From NCBI GenBank assembly GCA_024639035.1, contig JAHEJE010000007.1, positions 1 through 24,772 of the forward strand: a stretch of DNA of 24,772 nt, written 5' to 3'. Made by a program: the position numbers and the translations under genes. Positions 7,757 through 17,200 of this stretch are shown here, piece by piece. Below the pieces are notes generated by a model. That model was given only the letters and a program-made list of their open reading frames with translations, did not search any database and was not told the origin of the DNA. Source of the stretch: Alphaproteobacteria bacterium. Its GTDB lineage: Bacteria > Pseudomonadota > Alphaproteobacteria > Rhizobiales > Aestuariivirgaceae. Each line of letters opens with the position of its first letter. The first letter of the stretch is position 1.

Positions 7757-10225
7757 ATGCTGAGGTTCCTCGGATTTCTGTTTACCGCGGGTTTCATGGT
7801 GTTCGTCGGGGTCGCTGCGGGCGCCGGTTACATCATTTGGGACACCTCCAAGACGCTGCCCGAACATACCCAGCTGTCACAATACGAACCGCCGGTAATG
7901 ACCCGCATTCACGCCGGCGACGGGTCGTTGCTCGCCGAATATGCCAAGGAACGCCGCCTGTTCGTGCCGATCAACGCCATCCCCGAGCGTCTGATCCAGG
8001 CCTTTACCTCGGCCGAGGACAAGAATTTTTACAGCCATGCCGGGCTCGACTGGGAGGCCCTGGCACGCGCCGCACTGGTCGACAGCAAGATTCTGTTCGA
8101 TCGTTACGTGCTGAAGAAGAAGACCCGCCGGCTGATCGGCGCCTCGACGATCACCCAGCAGGTGGCCAAGAACTTCCTGCTGACCAGCGAGCGCAAGATC
8201 GAGCGCAAGCTGAAGGAAGCATTGCTGGCCCAGCGCATCGAGCGCGCCTTCACCAAAGACCAGATCATGGAGCTCTATCTCAACGAGATCTTCCTGGGTC
8301 TGGGGTCTTATGGGGTAGCGGGTGCATCGCTCAGTTATTTCGGCAAGTCGCTGAACGAACTCGACCTGCACGAGATGGCCTATCTCGCCGCTTTGCCCAA
8401 GGCGCCGAACAACTATCACCCGCGCCGCTACACCGAACGGGCCGTCGAACGGCGCAACTGGGTGCTGGAGCGGATGCTGGTCAACGGCCATATCACCCAG
8501 GCCGAGCACGACGCTGCAGTGCGCGAGCCGCTGACCGTGATCTCCCGGGCGGTGGGCGCCAAGCTGTTTGCCGCTGAGAGCTTTACCGAGGAAGTTCGCC
8601 GCGAAGTCCAGGAGCTTTACGGCACCGACAAGCTCTACACCGGCGGCCTGTCGGTGCGCACCACCCTCGACCCGAAGCTGCAGATCTTCGCCCGCCGGGC
8701 CCTGGCCGGCGCCCTGATCAAGTTCGATCGTGAGAACGGCTGGCGCGGCGCCATCAGGAATATCCCCGTCACCAAGGACTGGGAGAAGGAACTTTCCAAG
8801 ATGAAGGTTCCCGCGGACGTGTTCCCCTGGCGCCTGGCAATTGTCAGCGACGTCGGTGACGATGGTGTTACGGTCGGCATCAGGCCGAAGCGGTTGCCGA
8901 ACGGCAAGTTCGATTTCAAGGCAGAGGCCGGCGCCGTGCCGCTGGCGCTGATGAAGTGGGCGAGAAAGTCGCTTGGCAAGCGCAAGCTGGGTCCCGAAGT
9001 CAAACAGGTCTCCCAGGTCGTGAAACCGGGCGATATCGTCTATGTTGCCCCTGACCGCACAGCCGGCGTCTGGCATCTTGTGCAACTGCCGCAGATCGAG
9101 GGCGGCCTGGTGGCCATGGATCCGCACACCGGCCGCGTTCTGGCCCTGGTTGGCGGCTTCAGCTACGGCAAGAGCCAGTTCAACCGCGTTGTTCAGGCCC
9201 GTCGCCAGCCGGGATCGTCGATCAAGCCGGTGGTGTATGCCGCAGCGCTCGACAACGGCTACACCCCGGCCTCGGTGATCATGGACGCACCGATTGAAAT
9301 CCAGTTGCGCAACGGCGAGACCTGGAAGCCAAAGAACTATTCCGGCAGGTTCTACGGCCCGTCGACATTGCGCCGCGGCGTGGAGCTTTCGCGCAACGCG
9401 ATGACCGTTCGGCTTGCCCACGACATGGGCATCGCCAAGATCAAGGCGCTGGCTGAAAAGCTCGGCATCTACACTGACATGCCGCCGGTGCTGGCCATGT
9501 CGCTGGGCGCCGGCGAGACGACGTTGCTGCGCATGACCACGGCCTTTTCGATGCTCGCCAACGGCGGCAAGAAGATCGAGGCCACCCTGATCGACCGCAT
9601 TCAGGATCGCTACGGCCGCACCGTTTTCCGCCACGACAAGCGCGACTGCCCCGGCTGCATCAGCGATACATGGAACAACCAGCCCGAGCCTGAGCTTCTG
9701 GATGTGCGCGAAGAGGTCATCAGTCCTTACACCGCCTATCAGGTGACCTCGATGATGGAAGGCGTGGTGCAGCGCGGCACCGGCAAGGTTTTGAAAGCCG
9801 TCGGCAAGCCCCTGGCCGGCAAGACCGGCACCACCAACGATGAGCGCGATGCCTGGTTCATTGGCTTTACCCCCGATCTGGCCGTCGGCGTCTACCTCGG
9901 CTACGACAAGCCAAAGCCGATGGGCAAAGGCGCAACCGGCGGCCAATTGGCGGCGCCCGTGGTGGCCGAGTTCATGAAGCTGGCACTGAAGGGCAAACCG
10001 GCGACGCCGTTCCGGGTGCCGGCCGGCATAGAGCTCATTCCAATCGACCCGAACACCGGCCAGCGTGGCGCCTATGGCGATGCCAACGTCATTCTCGAGG
10101 CCTTCAAGCCGGGTGAGCAGCCGACCGACGACGCCGTGGTGATCGGCGAAGGCTTTGCACCCACGACCGGCAACGAAGCGGTCATCGAAGGTGGCTTGAC
10201 GACCGGCACCGGCGGTCTTTATTGA
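7757..10225 (+). CDS. mrcA: Penicillin-binding protein 1A (bifunctional transglycosylase/transpeptidase)
   Basis: Class A PBP that polymerises glycan strands from lipid II and cross-links peptides in the periplasm. Of 822 residues, about 5-28 form the membrane anchor. The transglycosylase domain has catalytic Glu87 in SAEDKNFYSH, then GASTITQQVAKN, RKLKEALLA, MELYLNEIFLG and the GVAGAS region. A PBP1A-type OB insertion occupies about 310-440. The transpeptidase domain has SxxK at Ser487-Lys490 (PGSSIKP), SxN at 545-547 (SRN) and KTG at 689-691. A CPGC pair at 631-634, close to the transpeptidase, is a feature I associate with alphaproteobacterial PBP1A. The start at 7757 has AGGCGAG upstream and places the anchor at the N-terminus. 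prfB starts 60 bases after its stop. Confidence 0.97.
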   Translation: MLRFLGFLFTAGFMVFVGVAAGAGYIIWDTSKTLPEHTQLSQYEPPVMTRIHAGDGSLLAEYAKERRLFVPINAIPERLIQAFTSAEDKNFYSHAGLDWEALARAALVDSKILFDRYVLKKKTRRLIGASTITQQVAKNFLLTSERKIERKLKEALLAQRIERAFTKDQIMELYLNEIFLGLGSYGVAGASLSYFGKSLNELDLHEMAYLAALPKAPNNYHPRRYTERAVERRNWVLERMLVNGHITQAEHDAAVREPLTVISRAVGAKLFAAESFTEEVRREVQELYGTDKLYTGGLSVRTTLDPKLQIFARRALAGALIKFDRENGWRGAIRNIPVTKDWEKELSKMKVPADVFPWRLAIVSDVGDDGVTVGIRPKRLPNGKFDFKAEAGAVPLALMKWARKSLGKRKLGPEVKQVSQVVKPGDIVYVAPDRTAGVWHLVQLPQIEGGLVAMDPHTGRVLALVGGFSYGKSQFNRVVQARRQPGSSIKPVVYAAALDNGYTPASVIMDAPIEIQLRNGETWKPKNYSGRFYGPSTLRRGVELSRNAMTVRLAHDMGIAKIKALAEKLGIYTDMPPVLAMSLGAGETTLLRMTTAFSMLANGGKKIEATLIDRIQDRYGRTVFRHDKRDCPGCISDTWNNQPEPELLDVREEVISPYTAYQVTSMMEGVVQRGTGKVLKAVGKPLAGKTGTTNDERDAWFIGFTPDLAVGVYLGYDKPKPMGKGATGGQLAAPVVAEFMKLALKGKPATPFRVPAGIELIPIDPNTGQRGAYGDANVILEAFKPGEQPTDDAVVIGEGFAPTTGNEAVIEGGLTTGTGGLY

Positions 10226-10285
10226 GCGTGCCCGGAAACGTCTCCCTGTTGACAGGTTGCGAGAAACTAACGGAGCTGTGACACC

Positions 10286-11417
10286 ATGCGTGCTGAAACG
10301 GCCAGTATTGTCGACCAGATCAAGCAGTCCGTCGGACTGCTGAGGAGGCATCTTTGACTGGGACAACGCGCTCAAGGAACTGGACAAGCTGAACGCCCAG
10401 GTCGAGGACCCTGACCTGTGGAATGACCAGCAGCGCGCCCAGGCCATCATGCGCCAGCGCCAGGAACTCGATGCCCGCATCAAGATGATCGGCGAGCTGC
10501 AATCGGGCCTGGCCGACAACACCGAACTGATCGGGCTCGGTGAGGAGGAGGGCGACGAGACCATCGTTTCCGAGGCCGAGGCTGCTCTGGCCGCGCTGGC
10601 CAAAACCGCCGCCAAGCTGGAACTTGAAACGCTGTTGTCCGGCGAGGCCGACCCCAACGACGCCTATCTCGAGGTGCACGCAGGGGCAGGGGGCACGGAA
10701 AGCCAGGACTGGGCCAACATGCTGCTGCGCATGTATGTGCGCTGGGCCGAGGCCCGCGGCTTCAAGGTTGAGGTGATGGAAGAGCATGACGGCGACGAGG
10801 CCGGCATCAAGTCCGCCACGCTGCAACTGAAGGGCCACAATGCCTACGGCTGGTCGAAGACCGAATCGGGTGTCCATCGCCTGGTGCGGATATCGCCGTT
10901 CGATTCCAACGCCCGCCGCCATACCTCCTTTGCCTCGGTCTGGGTTTACCCGGTCGTCGATGACAACATTGAGGTCGAGGTCAACGAAAGCGATTGCCGG
11001 ATCGACACCTACCGCGCCTCCGGGGCCGGCGGCCAGCACGTCAACACCACCGACAGCGCGGTGCGCATCACTCACGTCCCGACCGGCATCGTGGTGCAGT
11101 GCCAGAACGAACGCTCGCAGCACAAGAACCGGGCCACGGCGTGGTCGATGCTGCGTGCACGGCTGTACGAGCTCGAGTTGCAAAAGCGCGAGGAAGCCAT
11201 CGCCGATCAGGCCGCCTCGAAGACCGACATCGGCTGGGGTCATCAAATACGGTCGTATGTGCTGCAGCCCTATCAGCTGGTCAAGGACCTGCGCACCGGG
11301 GTCGAAAGCACCAACCCGTCAGCGGTGCTCGACGGCGACCTCGATCAGTTCATCGAAGCCTCGCTGGCACACCGGGTCCATGGTGGTGATGGTACAGAGG
11401 TCGCGGATATCGAGTAG
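10286..11417 (+). CDS. prfB: Peptide chain release factor 2, with +1 programmed frameshift
   Basis: RF2 releases the peptide at UGA and UAA stop codons. The gene begins with ATG at 10286, reads 23 codons (ending LLRRHL) to an in-frame TGA at 10355-10357, and continues in the +1 frame from GAC at 10356 to the TAG at 11415-11417. The full product is 376 residues. After the shift the sequence is typical RF2: coiled domain 1, GAGGTES, the anticodon-like tripeptide SPF at 203-205, and the catalytic GGQ at 248-250 in GAGGQHVNT. These positions agree within about two residues with E. coli RF2, which supports both the start and the shift. A conventional call starting at 10449 would lose the first 54 residues. 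It follows mrcA by 60 bases; a weak CGGAG precedes the ATG. Confidence 0.96.
10343..10358 (+). promoter_or_regulatory. RF2 programmed +1 frameshift site
   Basis: The site reads AGGAGG, CAT, CTT, TGA, C. An internal Shine-Dalgarno-like AGGAGG (10343-10348) sits 3 bases before the slippery CTT (10352-10354), which is followed by the TGA stop. Geometry matches the E. coli prfB site. When RF2 is scarce the ribosome pauses at TGA and slips from CTT to TTT, continuing with GAC. This is autoregulation known for the family; here the motif is seen directly. Confidence 0.95.
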
Positions 11418-11439
11418 CCGCCCGCGAACGCGATACAGC

Positions 11440-11459
11440 CGGCAGCGGCTCGCCTGCCG
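11440..11459. terminator. Weak hairpin between convergent prfB and bactofilin genes
   Basis: CGGCAG and CTGCCG form a 6-pair stem with an 8-base loop in the 104-base gap between two convergent genes. No T-run is present. It may end or stabilise either transcript. Confidence 0.3.
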
Positions 11460-11521
11460 ACGCTCAATCCGACACGATCGCCTCAGGGCCGAACGCAGAA
11501 ATTGCCAATAGAGACCGGCGC

Positions 11522-12049
11522 TTATTCGGCAGCGTCGTTGCTGCGCCGTGGGGTGACCAGTTCCAGCGGGCGATAGCTGTCGTCCTGGAAGGTGCCCTTG
11601 CGGATTGGCGCGGTATCGTCGGAATAGATCATCGGCGCATTGGACGTGAAGCCGGCGCCGGTATCCGACAACGGATCTTCGGAGCGCTGGATCTTGCCGT
11701 CGACATGGGCACCGTTCTCGATGGCGATGGTGTCGTTGATGACGTCGCCTTCGACGTGGCCGCCGGAAACGATGGTGACGTTCATGGCGTTGATCGGGCC
11801 GATCACCCGGCCTCTGATGAACACATCCTCGGCAACGATTCGCCCATGCACGACGCCTTGCACGTCGATCACCGCGGCGCGGGCACGGATATCGCCGTTG
11901 ACCGTTCCGTCGATCTGGAGCTCACCGCCGGTGATGACATTGCCCTCGATGACAACGTCGCCGGTGATGATTGATGGGCCCATGCGCCCTGAACGTGCTT
12001 GTTGAGGCGCTTGTTTCTTTGGTTTATTGCGAGATTTCTTGAACAGCAT
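11522..12049 (-). CDS. Bactofilin family polymer-forming cytoskeletal protein
   Basis: Bactofilins polymerise without nucleotide into membrane-bound filaments that place wall enzymes. From the ATG at 12049 the product is 175 residues: a basic N-terminus (MLFKKSRNKPKKQ), then a right-handed beta-helix core at about 23-125 seen as short repeats of the type GDVVIEGNV, GELQIDGTVNGDI, VHGRIVAEDVFIRG and GHVEGDVI, then a flexible tail. A longer open frame reaches 12202, but its extra residues lie over the end of the upstream M23 gene and look unlike a bactofilin N-terminus, so 12049 is chosen. The start codon lies inside the M23 gene (26-base overlap), which argues for translational coupling. Bactofilin with an M23 peptidase is a known partnership in stalked alphaproteobacteria and Helicobacter. 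Confidence 0.93.
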   Translation of the reverse strand: MLFKKSRNKPKKQAPQQARSGRMGPSIITGDVVIEGNVITGGELQIDGTVNGDIRARAAVIDVQGVVHGRIVAEDVFIRGRVIGPINAMNVTIVSGGHVEGDVINDTIAIENGAHVDGKIQRSEDPLSDTGAGFTSNAPMIYSDDTAPIRKGTFQDDSYRPLELVTPRRSNDAAE

Positions 12050-13325
12050 GTCTGATCTTCCAAAAACGCACCGGATTGATCGTGTTGCCGTTAACGCGCG
12101 TCTCGTAGTGGAGATGCGCACCAGTGCTCCGACCGGTATTACCCAACCGGCCAACGATTGTGCCCCGCTTGACGCGCTGCCCAGGTTTGACCTTGGTAGC
12201 ACTCAAATGAGCATACCGCGTTGTAATGCCATTGTCATGACGGATTTCGACCATACGCCCGTAGGCCCCCTCCCAACCGGCCTTGGTCACGACACCTCCG
12301 GAGGTGGTGCGCACCGGTGAGCCGTAGGTCGCCTTGAAGTCGATGCCGCCGTGCATGGCCATGGTGCGGCGGAAGGGGTCACGGCGCAGACCATAGTGGC
12401 TCGATATTCGAGACACCTTGTCGAGCGGACTGTAGAGCGGTAGTGAATCGAGCTCAAACCGCAGAATTTCGGCCAAAACCAAACGTTTCGCGGCAGACGT
12501 CAGTTTCGCCGCCACCTTGGCCGAACCGATGTCCGCGGCTGTAATTGATACGAACGGCCCGCCGACGGAGTTTGGTTTGTGATCAGACTTCTGGGCGATC
12601 TTCTTGGCGTTCAGGCCGAGCTTGCTGAACAATTTACCATAAGCAACGATTTTCTTGTCGGCATCGTCTGAAACCGCGCTCAGGAGGTCAACCTGAAGCA
12701 TTTCCATGCCGGCCATCGCCTTTTTCAGGTCGTCAAGCGGGGCGTTGGCCTGGGCTCTTGTGGCAAACGGCTGAGCGTAGAGTTGTTCGTAGGTCCAGCG
12801 GTTCAGGCCACCCTTGGAGGGCACATAGCCGGCCTCGTCCTGCGTTGCCGGTTTTGAGTCGCCGCTCTTGGTGTCCTCGACATTGCGGGTTGGCAGCCAG
12901 CCCTGGCGGAAGAACTCGTTCAGACGCTCATGACGCTCCACCAGGGCCTCGTAGTCGGCCCGCAACTGGTCGACCTTGGCCAGGTACTCGTCCTGGTTGA
13001 GCAGCAGCCGGTTGTTCATGCCGTCGATCGCCGTCCGCATGGTGGCGATACGGTCTTCATAATCGAGCCGTGCCTGATACAGGCGCCGCTCCTTCAGTGC
13101 CAGCAATTGATCCTTGAAGGTGACGTTGACGCTGGCAAAGGCGAACCAGAACATACCGGAGAAGACCAGAACCATGCCGAGGACCTGCACCCAGGGCCGC
13201 AGGGTGACAAACTGTACTTCGCCCTCGCTGCGCAGATAGATCTGGCGCTCGCGGAACACATGCCGCACACGCGCCCAGAAACCGCGCCGCTTCGGCCTGG
13301 CCTTATGCGTTCTGACGTGCCGCAT
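12024..13325 (-). CDS. M23 family peptidoglycan endopeptidase, membrane-anchored (LmdC-like)
   Basis: Likely DD-endopeptidase that opens peptide cross-links. Of 433 residues, 1-46 are basic and cytoplasmic, about 47-66 are one membrane span, and about 70-140 are predicted coiled coil (MRTAIDGMNNRLLLNQDE region). A variable stretch follows, and the M23/LytM domain occupies about 300-425. The zinc ligands are visible: His325 and Asp329 in MHGGIDFKA and His406 in GAHLHYE, with His373 (YAHLS) and His404 as the usual catalytic histidines, so it should be active rather than degenerate. The start at 13325 is preceded by AGGAGG. The bactofilin gene overlaps its 3' end, matching the bactofilin/LmdC pairs described in alphaproteobacteria; the basic cytoplasmic tail is a plausible bactofilin contact (inference). 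Confidence 0.93.
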   Translation of the reverse strand: MRHVRTHKARPKRRGFWARVRHVFRERQIYLRSEGEVQFVTLRPWVQVLGMVLVFSGMFWFAFASVNVTFKDQLLALKERRLYQARLDYEDRIATMRTAIDGMNNRLLLNQDEYLAKVDQLRADYEALVERHERLNEFFRQGWLPTRNVEDTKSGDSKPATQDEAGYVPSKGGLNRWTYEQLYAQPFATRAQANAPLDDLKKAMAGMEMLQVDLLSAVSDDADKKIVAYGKLFSKLGLNAKKIAQKSDHKPNSVGGPFVSITAADIGSAKVAAKLTSAAKRLVLAEILRFELDSLPLYSPLDKVSRISSHYGLRRDPFRRTMAMHGGIDFKATYGSPVRTTSGGVVTKAGWEGAYGRMVEIRHDNGITTRYAHLSATKVKPGQRVKRGTIVGRLGNTGRSTGAHLHYETRVNGNTINPVRFWKIRHAVQEISQ

Positions 13326-13378
13326 TCCCCTCCTGCGTGCCTCGCGTGCCCCTCAAAGTTTCGCTACGCGGCAATTGC

Positions 13379-13395
13379 GGTGACTTTGTGTCACC
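13379..13395. promoter_or_regulatory. Palindrome GGTGAC-N5-GTCACC upstream of the M23/bactofilin operon
   Basis: A perfect 6-base inverted repeat with the 5-base centre TTTGT lies 54-70 bases before the M23 start codon. It could be an operator for a dimeric regulator or a leader hairpin. No regulator can be named from the sequence. Confidence 0.4.
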
Positions 13396-13462
13396 AAACC
13401 AGAAAAGCGCCGGATTTTGAGGATTTATACCGTTCGGTGGTGTTCTCGATCGACCAGTCCTC

Positions 13463-13936
13463 TCACTCCAGTGCCTGCGCTGATTCGAGAACCGCCGCGG
13501 CGTGTCCGGCGACCTTCACCTTGCGCCAGACCTTGGCGATCCGTCCCTTGCGGTCGATCAGGAATGTGCTCCGTTCGATGCCCATGTAGGTGCGCCCGTA
13601 CATCTTCTTTTCGACCCACACGCCATAGTCCGCCAGCACGCTCTTTTCCGGATCCGAGGCCAGGTCGATATCGAGCTCATGCTTGCGCTTGAACTTGTCG
13701 TGACTGGCAACGCCGTCGGCGGAAATTCCGACGATGCTGGTGTCGGCGGATGCGAATTCCGCCTTCAGTTCGGTAAAATCCTTGGCTTCACGGGTGCATC
13801 CCGTCGTGTCGTCTTTCGGGTAAAAGAATATCACGACCTTGTTCGGCCGATAATCGGAGAGCGACACCTGCCGGTCGCCATCGGCATCGAGCGTGAAGTC
13901 GGGCGCCGGGTCGCCGAGATAAAGCGCATTGGCCAT
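13463..13936 (-). CDS. bcp: Bcp-type peroxiredoxin (thiol peroxidase), single-cysteine form
   Basis: Cytoplasmic AhpC/TSA-family enzyme that reduces hydrogen peroxide and organic peroxides. The product is 157 residues, normal for Bcp/PrxQ. The peroxidatic cysteine is Cys47 in FYPKDDTTGCTREAKDF, with the conserved Pro/Thr environment and, later, the GIERSTFLIDRKGRIAKVW strand. E. coli Bcp has a second, resolving cysteine five residues on; here that position is Lys, and the protein has no other cysteine, so it must act as a 1-Cys enzyme with an external thiol. Two ATGs compete: AAAGGA lies 8 bases before the one at 13936 but abuts the one at 13945, so 13936 is preferred (otherwise 160 residues). 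It lies 137 bases upstream of the M23 gene, in the same direction. Confidence 0.95.
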   Translation of the reverse strand: MANALYLGDPAPDFTLDADGDRQVSLSDYRPNKVVIFFYPKDDTTGCTREAKDFTELKAEFASADTSIVGISADGVASHDKFKRKHELDIDLASDPEKSVLADYGVWVEKKMYGRTYMGIERSTFLIDRKGRIAKVWRKVKVAGHAAAVLESAQALE

Positions 13937-14024
13937 CTTTGCCATCCTTTCGTCTTTTTCACAGCGTCAATAGAGCTTTGAATGTTTTTGGGCAACATCT
14001 TGTCTCGATTTCGCCCCCGCTGGT

Positions 14025-14096
14025 CTCGCAGGCCTAGCAGGCCTCGCAGGCCTCGCAGGCCTCGCGGGCCTCGCGGGCCTGGCAGGCCCCGCAGGC
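14025..14096. repeat. Tandem array of eight 9-base units
   Basis: Eight head-to-tail copies of CTCGCAGGC, with one- or two-base variants (CTAGCAGGC, CTCGCGGGC twice, CTGGCAGGC, CCCGCAGGC), lie between the divergent bcp and AsmA-like genes. The 9-base period would keep any reading frame. On the minus strand one frame would give a Gly-X-Y collagen-like run, but that frame overlaps bcp and is not believed. It is a probable variable-number locus. Confidence 0.9.
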
Positions 14097-14113
14097 CGGA
14101 TGTTGTTCTTGGC

Positions 14114-14141
14114 TTCCCGCTTTGCCGCGACTCGTTATAAT
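14114..14141 (+). promoter_or_regulatory. Possible promoter of the AsmA-like gene
   Basis: A perfect TATAAT lies at 14136-14141. A weak -35 (TTCCCG, 14114-14119) precedes it by 16 bases. Transcription near 14148 would leave almost no leader for the ATG at 14153 but about 80 nt for the TTG at 14228, which supports the later start. Confidence 0.4.
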
Positions 14142-14227
14142 GTTTTCGGCTAATGCCGCGTGGGAGATGCCGGGCCGGCGCGATTGCAGCGGTTCGGCAT
14201 TGCAATACTGAATTTGGGAACGGCCAT

Positions 14228-17200
14228 TTGCGCAGGCAGCTGGTAAAATTCACTCTGTCGACATTGGTCATCGTTGTCGCGGTTTTCGCTGTTGCGGCAG
14301 CCGGAGGTTTCTGGCTGCTCAATCAGGGGCCGGTTTCGCTGACATTTCTGACCAAGACCGTCCAGGATGCGATGAACGCCAACCTGGATGGTATGTCGGT
14401 CAGCCTCAAAGACGTCATCATCGAGCGCGACGCCGAAACCGGAAAGCCGACGTTCAGATTGCGCGATCTGGCGCTCAGGGACGCCAGTGGCGCACTGTTG
14501 GCCCGGGCGCCGCGCGCCGCAGTTGAAGTCGACGGCACCAGCCTGCTGTCGGGCGACATCGTGGTCCATCAGCTTGAGTTGATCGGACCGCGGCTGCTGG
14601 TGCAGCGCAAGCGCGACGGTAGCTTTCAACTGGGCTTCGACGAAGATGGCGGCAGCGAGAGTGCGGTTGCGCCCGGTTCCGGTCAGTCCAATTCCGGCGG
14701 AAAGTCAGATACCGAAGTCGGCAGCGCCGCCGGTCCGGGCGAGATCGACGGTGGCAAGTTGCTGGAGTTTCTCAACCGGCAGGTCCTCTCGGAGAATGCC
14801 GACTCGGCGCTTTCGGACCTGCAGGCGGTCCGCATTTCCAAGGCGTCCATCTCGCTTTTCGATGAAGCCAACGACACCGTCTGGTTCGCCCCGAAGGCCA
14901 ACCTGGTGTTCAAGCAGACACCGTACGGCTTTGCCCTGTTCATCGACGCCAGCGTCGCCAGCGGCGCCAAGCCATGGCGCACCGAACTTGTGGTCTCCTA
15001 CCGCCGCGAGGCGCGGCGCTTCACGGTCAGCGCCCGGGTCTTCGATCTGATCCCGGCCGATATCGGCGATGATATATTTGCCTTGTCGCAACTCACCCAG
15101 GTCAAGATCCCCTTGTCCGGCCATGCCGAGTTCGAGTTGACGGAAAACGGGATTGTGACGCGGGGCAGCGCCGAACTGTCGTCGAAGTCGGGCCGTATCG
15201 ATTTTCCCGATTATGTCTCCGAGCCGCTGCTGATCGACGAAGGGTTGCTGCGCTTCGACTACGAGCCGCAGACCGGCGACGTCGTGATCGGCAATTCGGC
15301 AATCTTCATCGGCGGCCGCCAGGCCGAACTCGAGGGCCGGGTGCAGCCGGTCCGGTCTGAGGACGGCAATCTCGAAGCGGTAAGGTTCGTATTGCGCGGT
15401 CACAATGTCAGCATGGATGCCTCGGGCGACGATGAAGCACCGCTGTCGTTCGACCAGATCGATTTCTCCGGACTGGCATCGGTCAATGCCGACCGCTTGG
15501 ACATCGATGACCTGATCCTGCAATCCGGCAAGTCCGGCGTGCGGCTGCGCGGCCGCTTTGTCGGTGAGGATGGCGATATCGGCGTCTATCTGGCCGGCAG
15601 GGTCCGGGATTTGCCCGAAACCATGGTCAAGAAGCTGTGGCCGCCGGTGGTGGCCGCCGGTGCGCTGCGCTGGATCGACGCCAACGTGGAGCGCGCCAAT
15701 GTCAAGGACGGTACGTTTCAATTGAACATCCCCGGCAAGGTGCTGGCAAGGGCGCTTAGGGACAAGGTCAATCTGCCCGACAATACCGTCGATGCCAGCT
15801 TCACGCTCGAGGGCGTCGACACCAGGTATTTCCGTGAATTGCCGGCAATACGCGGCGCCAGCGGCGAAGGCCGTCTGACCGGCGACAACTTCAAGCTGCA
15901 TCTGGCCAAGGGCACGGTTTCGCTGCCGTCCGGCGCGTCTCTGGAATTTGTCGATGGCACCATGACCGCCACCAATCTCGTGCCGCCGCTGACCCCGGCG
16001 GTGATTAAGGTAAAGGGTCGCGGCAAGGCCTCTGCCTTCATGGAACTGCTCGACCACAAGCCGCTCGGCCTGGTGTCGAAATCGAAGTTTGACACCTCCC
16101 GGCTGTCTGGCGACGGCACGGTTGATATTGCCTTCGATATTCCGATGCAGCCGGGCCTGACCGGTGATCAGGTCAAGATTTCGGCTTCGGCAAAGCTGAA
16201 CAATGCCACTTTCAAGAACGTCGCGAAGGGTATGGATATCACCTCCGGCACGTTCAAACTCGGATTTGGCGACGCCGAGATAACCGCGACCGGACCGGCC
16301 AGGATCGACGGCAATCCCGTCAAGATGGCCTGGACCCGCAAGCTGGCAAAGAACGGCGCCGACAGCGACCGGATCGTCGTGCAGACGACGCTGGGCGACG
16401 AGCGCCGCCGCAAGCTTGGCATCGATGTGAGCGAGTACCTCAGCGGCCCGGTGCCGATGGAGATCACCGCACAAACGCGCGAGGGCAAGATCAGTTCGGT
16501 CAGTGTCGATGCCGATTTGTCCAAGGTCGCCATGCGGTTCGGTCATATCCAATGGGCGCGCCGGCCCGTGAAAGGCACCAAGGCGACATTCGATGTCGAT
16601 TTCTCCAACCCGCAGCGGACCGCGATCCGCAAACTGGCGTTGAGCGGCAAGGGTGTCGAGATCAAGGGCGAACTGGAATTGTCTGCCGACGGCACCATGA
16701 TGGAAGCCAATTTCCCCACCGTGCTGCTGAACGAGGAAAATCACTTTGCTTTGGGCCTGCAGCGGCGCAACGACAACCTTGCGCTGGCGGTGACCGGCAA
16801 GGTTTTCGATGCCCGGCCTTTGATCAAGTCGATGTTTTCCTCCTCCAGTGCCAATGCACCAGGTCCCGGTAAGTCCGCGCCGCCCACGGCAATAGATGTT
16901 TCGATTGCCCGGGTTTATGCCAATCGCGGCGAGGTCATCACCGGACTGAAGGGGCAGCTACAGGTCGTCGGAGGCATCGTGCGGCAGTCCAACCTGCAAG
17001 GCAATTTCCTCAACGGTGCACCGATCACCCTGCGCATCACACCCGGCGCTGGCGGCAACCGCGAGATGCGCCTGACCGGCCGAGACGGCGGTGGCACCCT
17101 GCGGGCGGTCAACCTCTATTCCAAGATTTCCGGCGGCAGCATCGATTTCCAGGCCATCATGGGCTCAGGGCCTTCCGGCTCGATCAAGCGCGGTCTTCTG

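Noticed and set aside
7877..10657. 926-codon open frame on the minus strand opposite mrcA and prfB
   Set aside because: It is a shadow frame created by GC-rich codon bias of the opposite genes; it has no domain features, and both sense genes carry full catalytic motifs.
13831..14322. Collagen-like Gly-X-Y frame on the minus strand across the 9-base repeat
   Set aside because: The Gly-X-Y pattern follows from the 9-base unit. The frame overlaps the Bcp coding region out of phase and has no ribosome binding site.
14705..16744. 679-codon open frame on the minus strand opposite the AsmA-like gene
   Set aside because: Its composition (His, Arg, Gln, Gly rich, no family motif) is that of an antisense shadow of a real gene.
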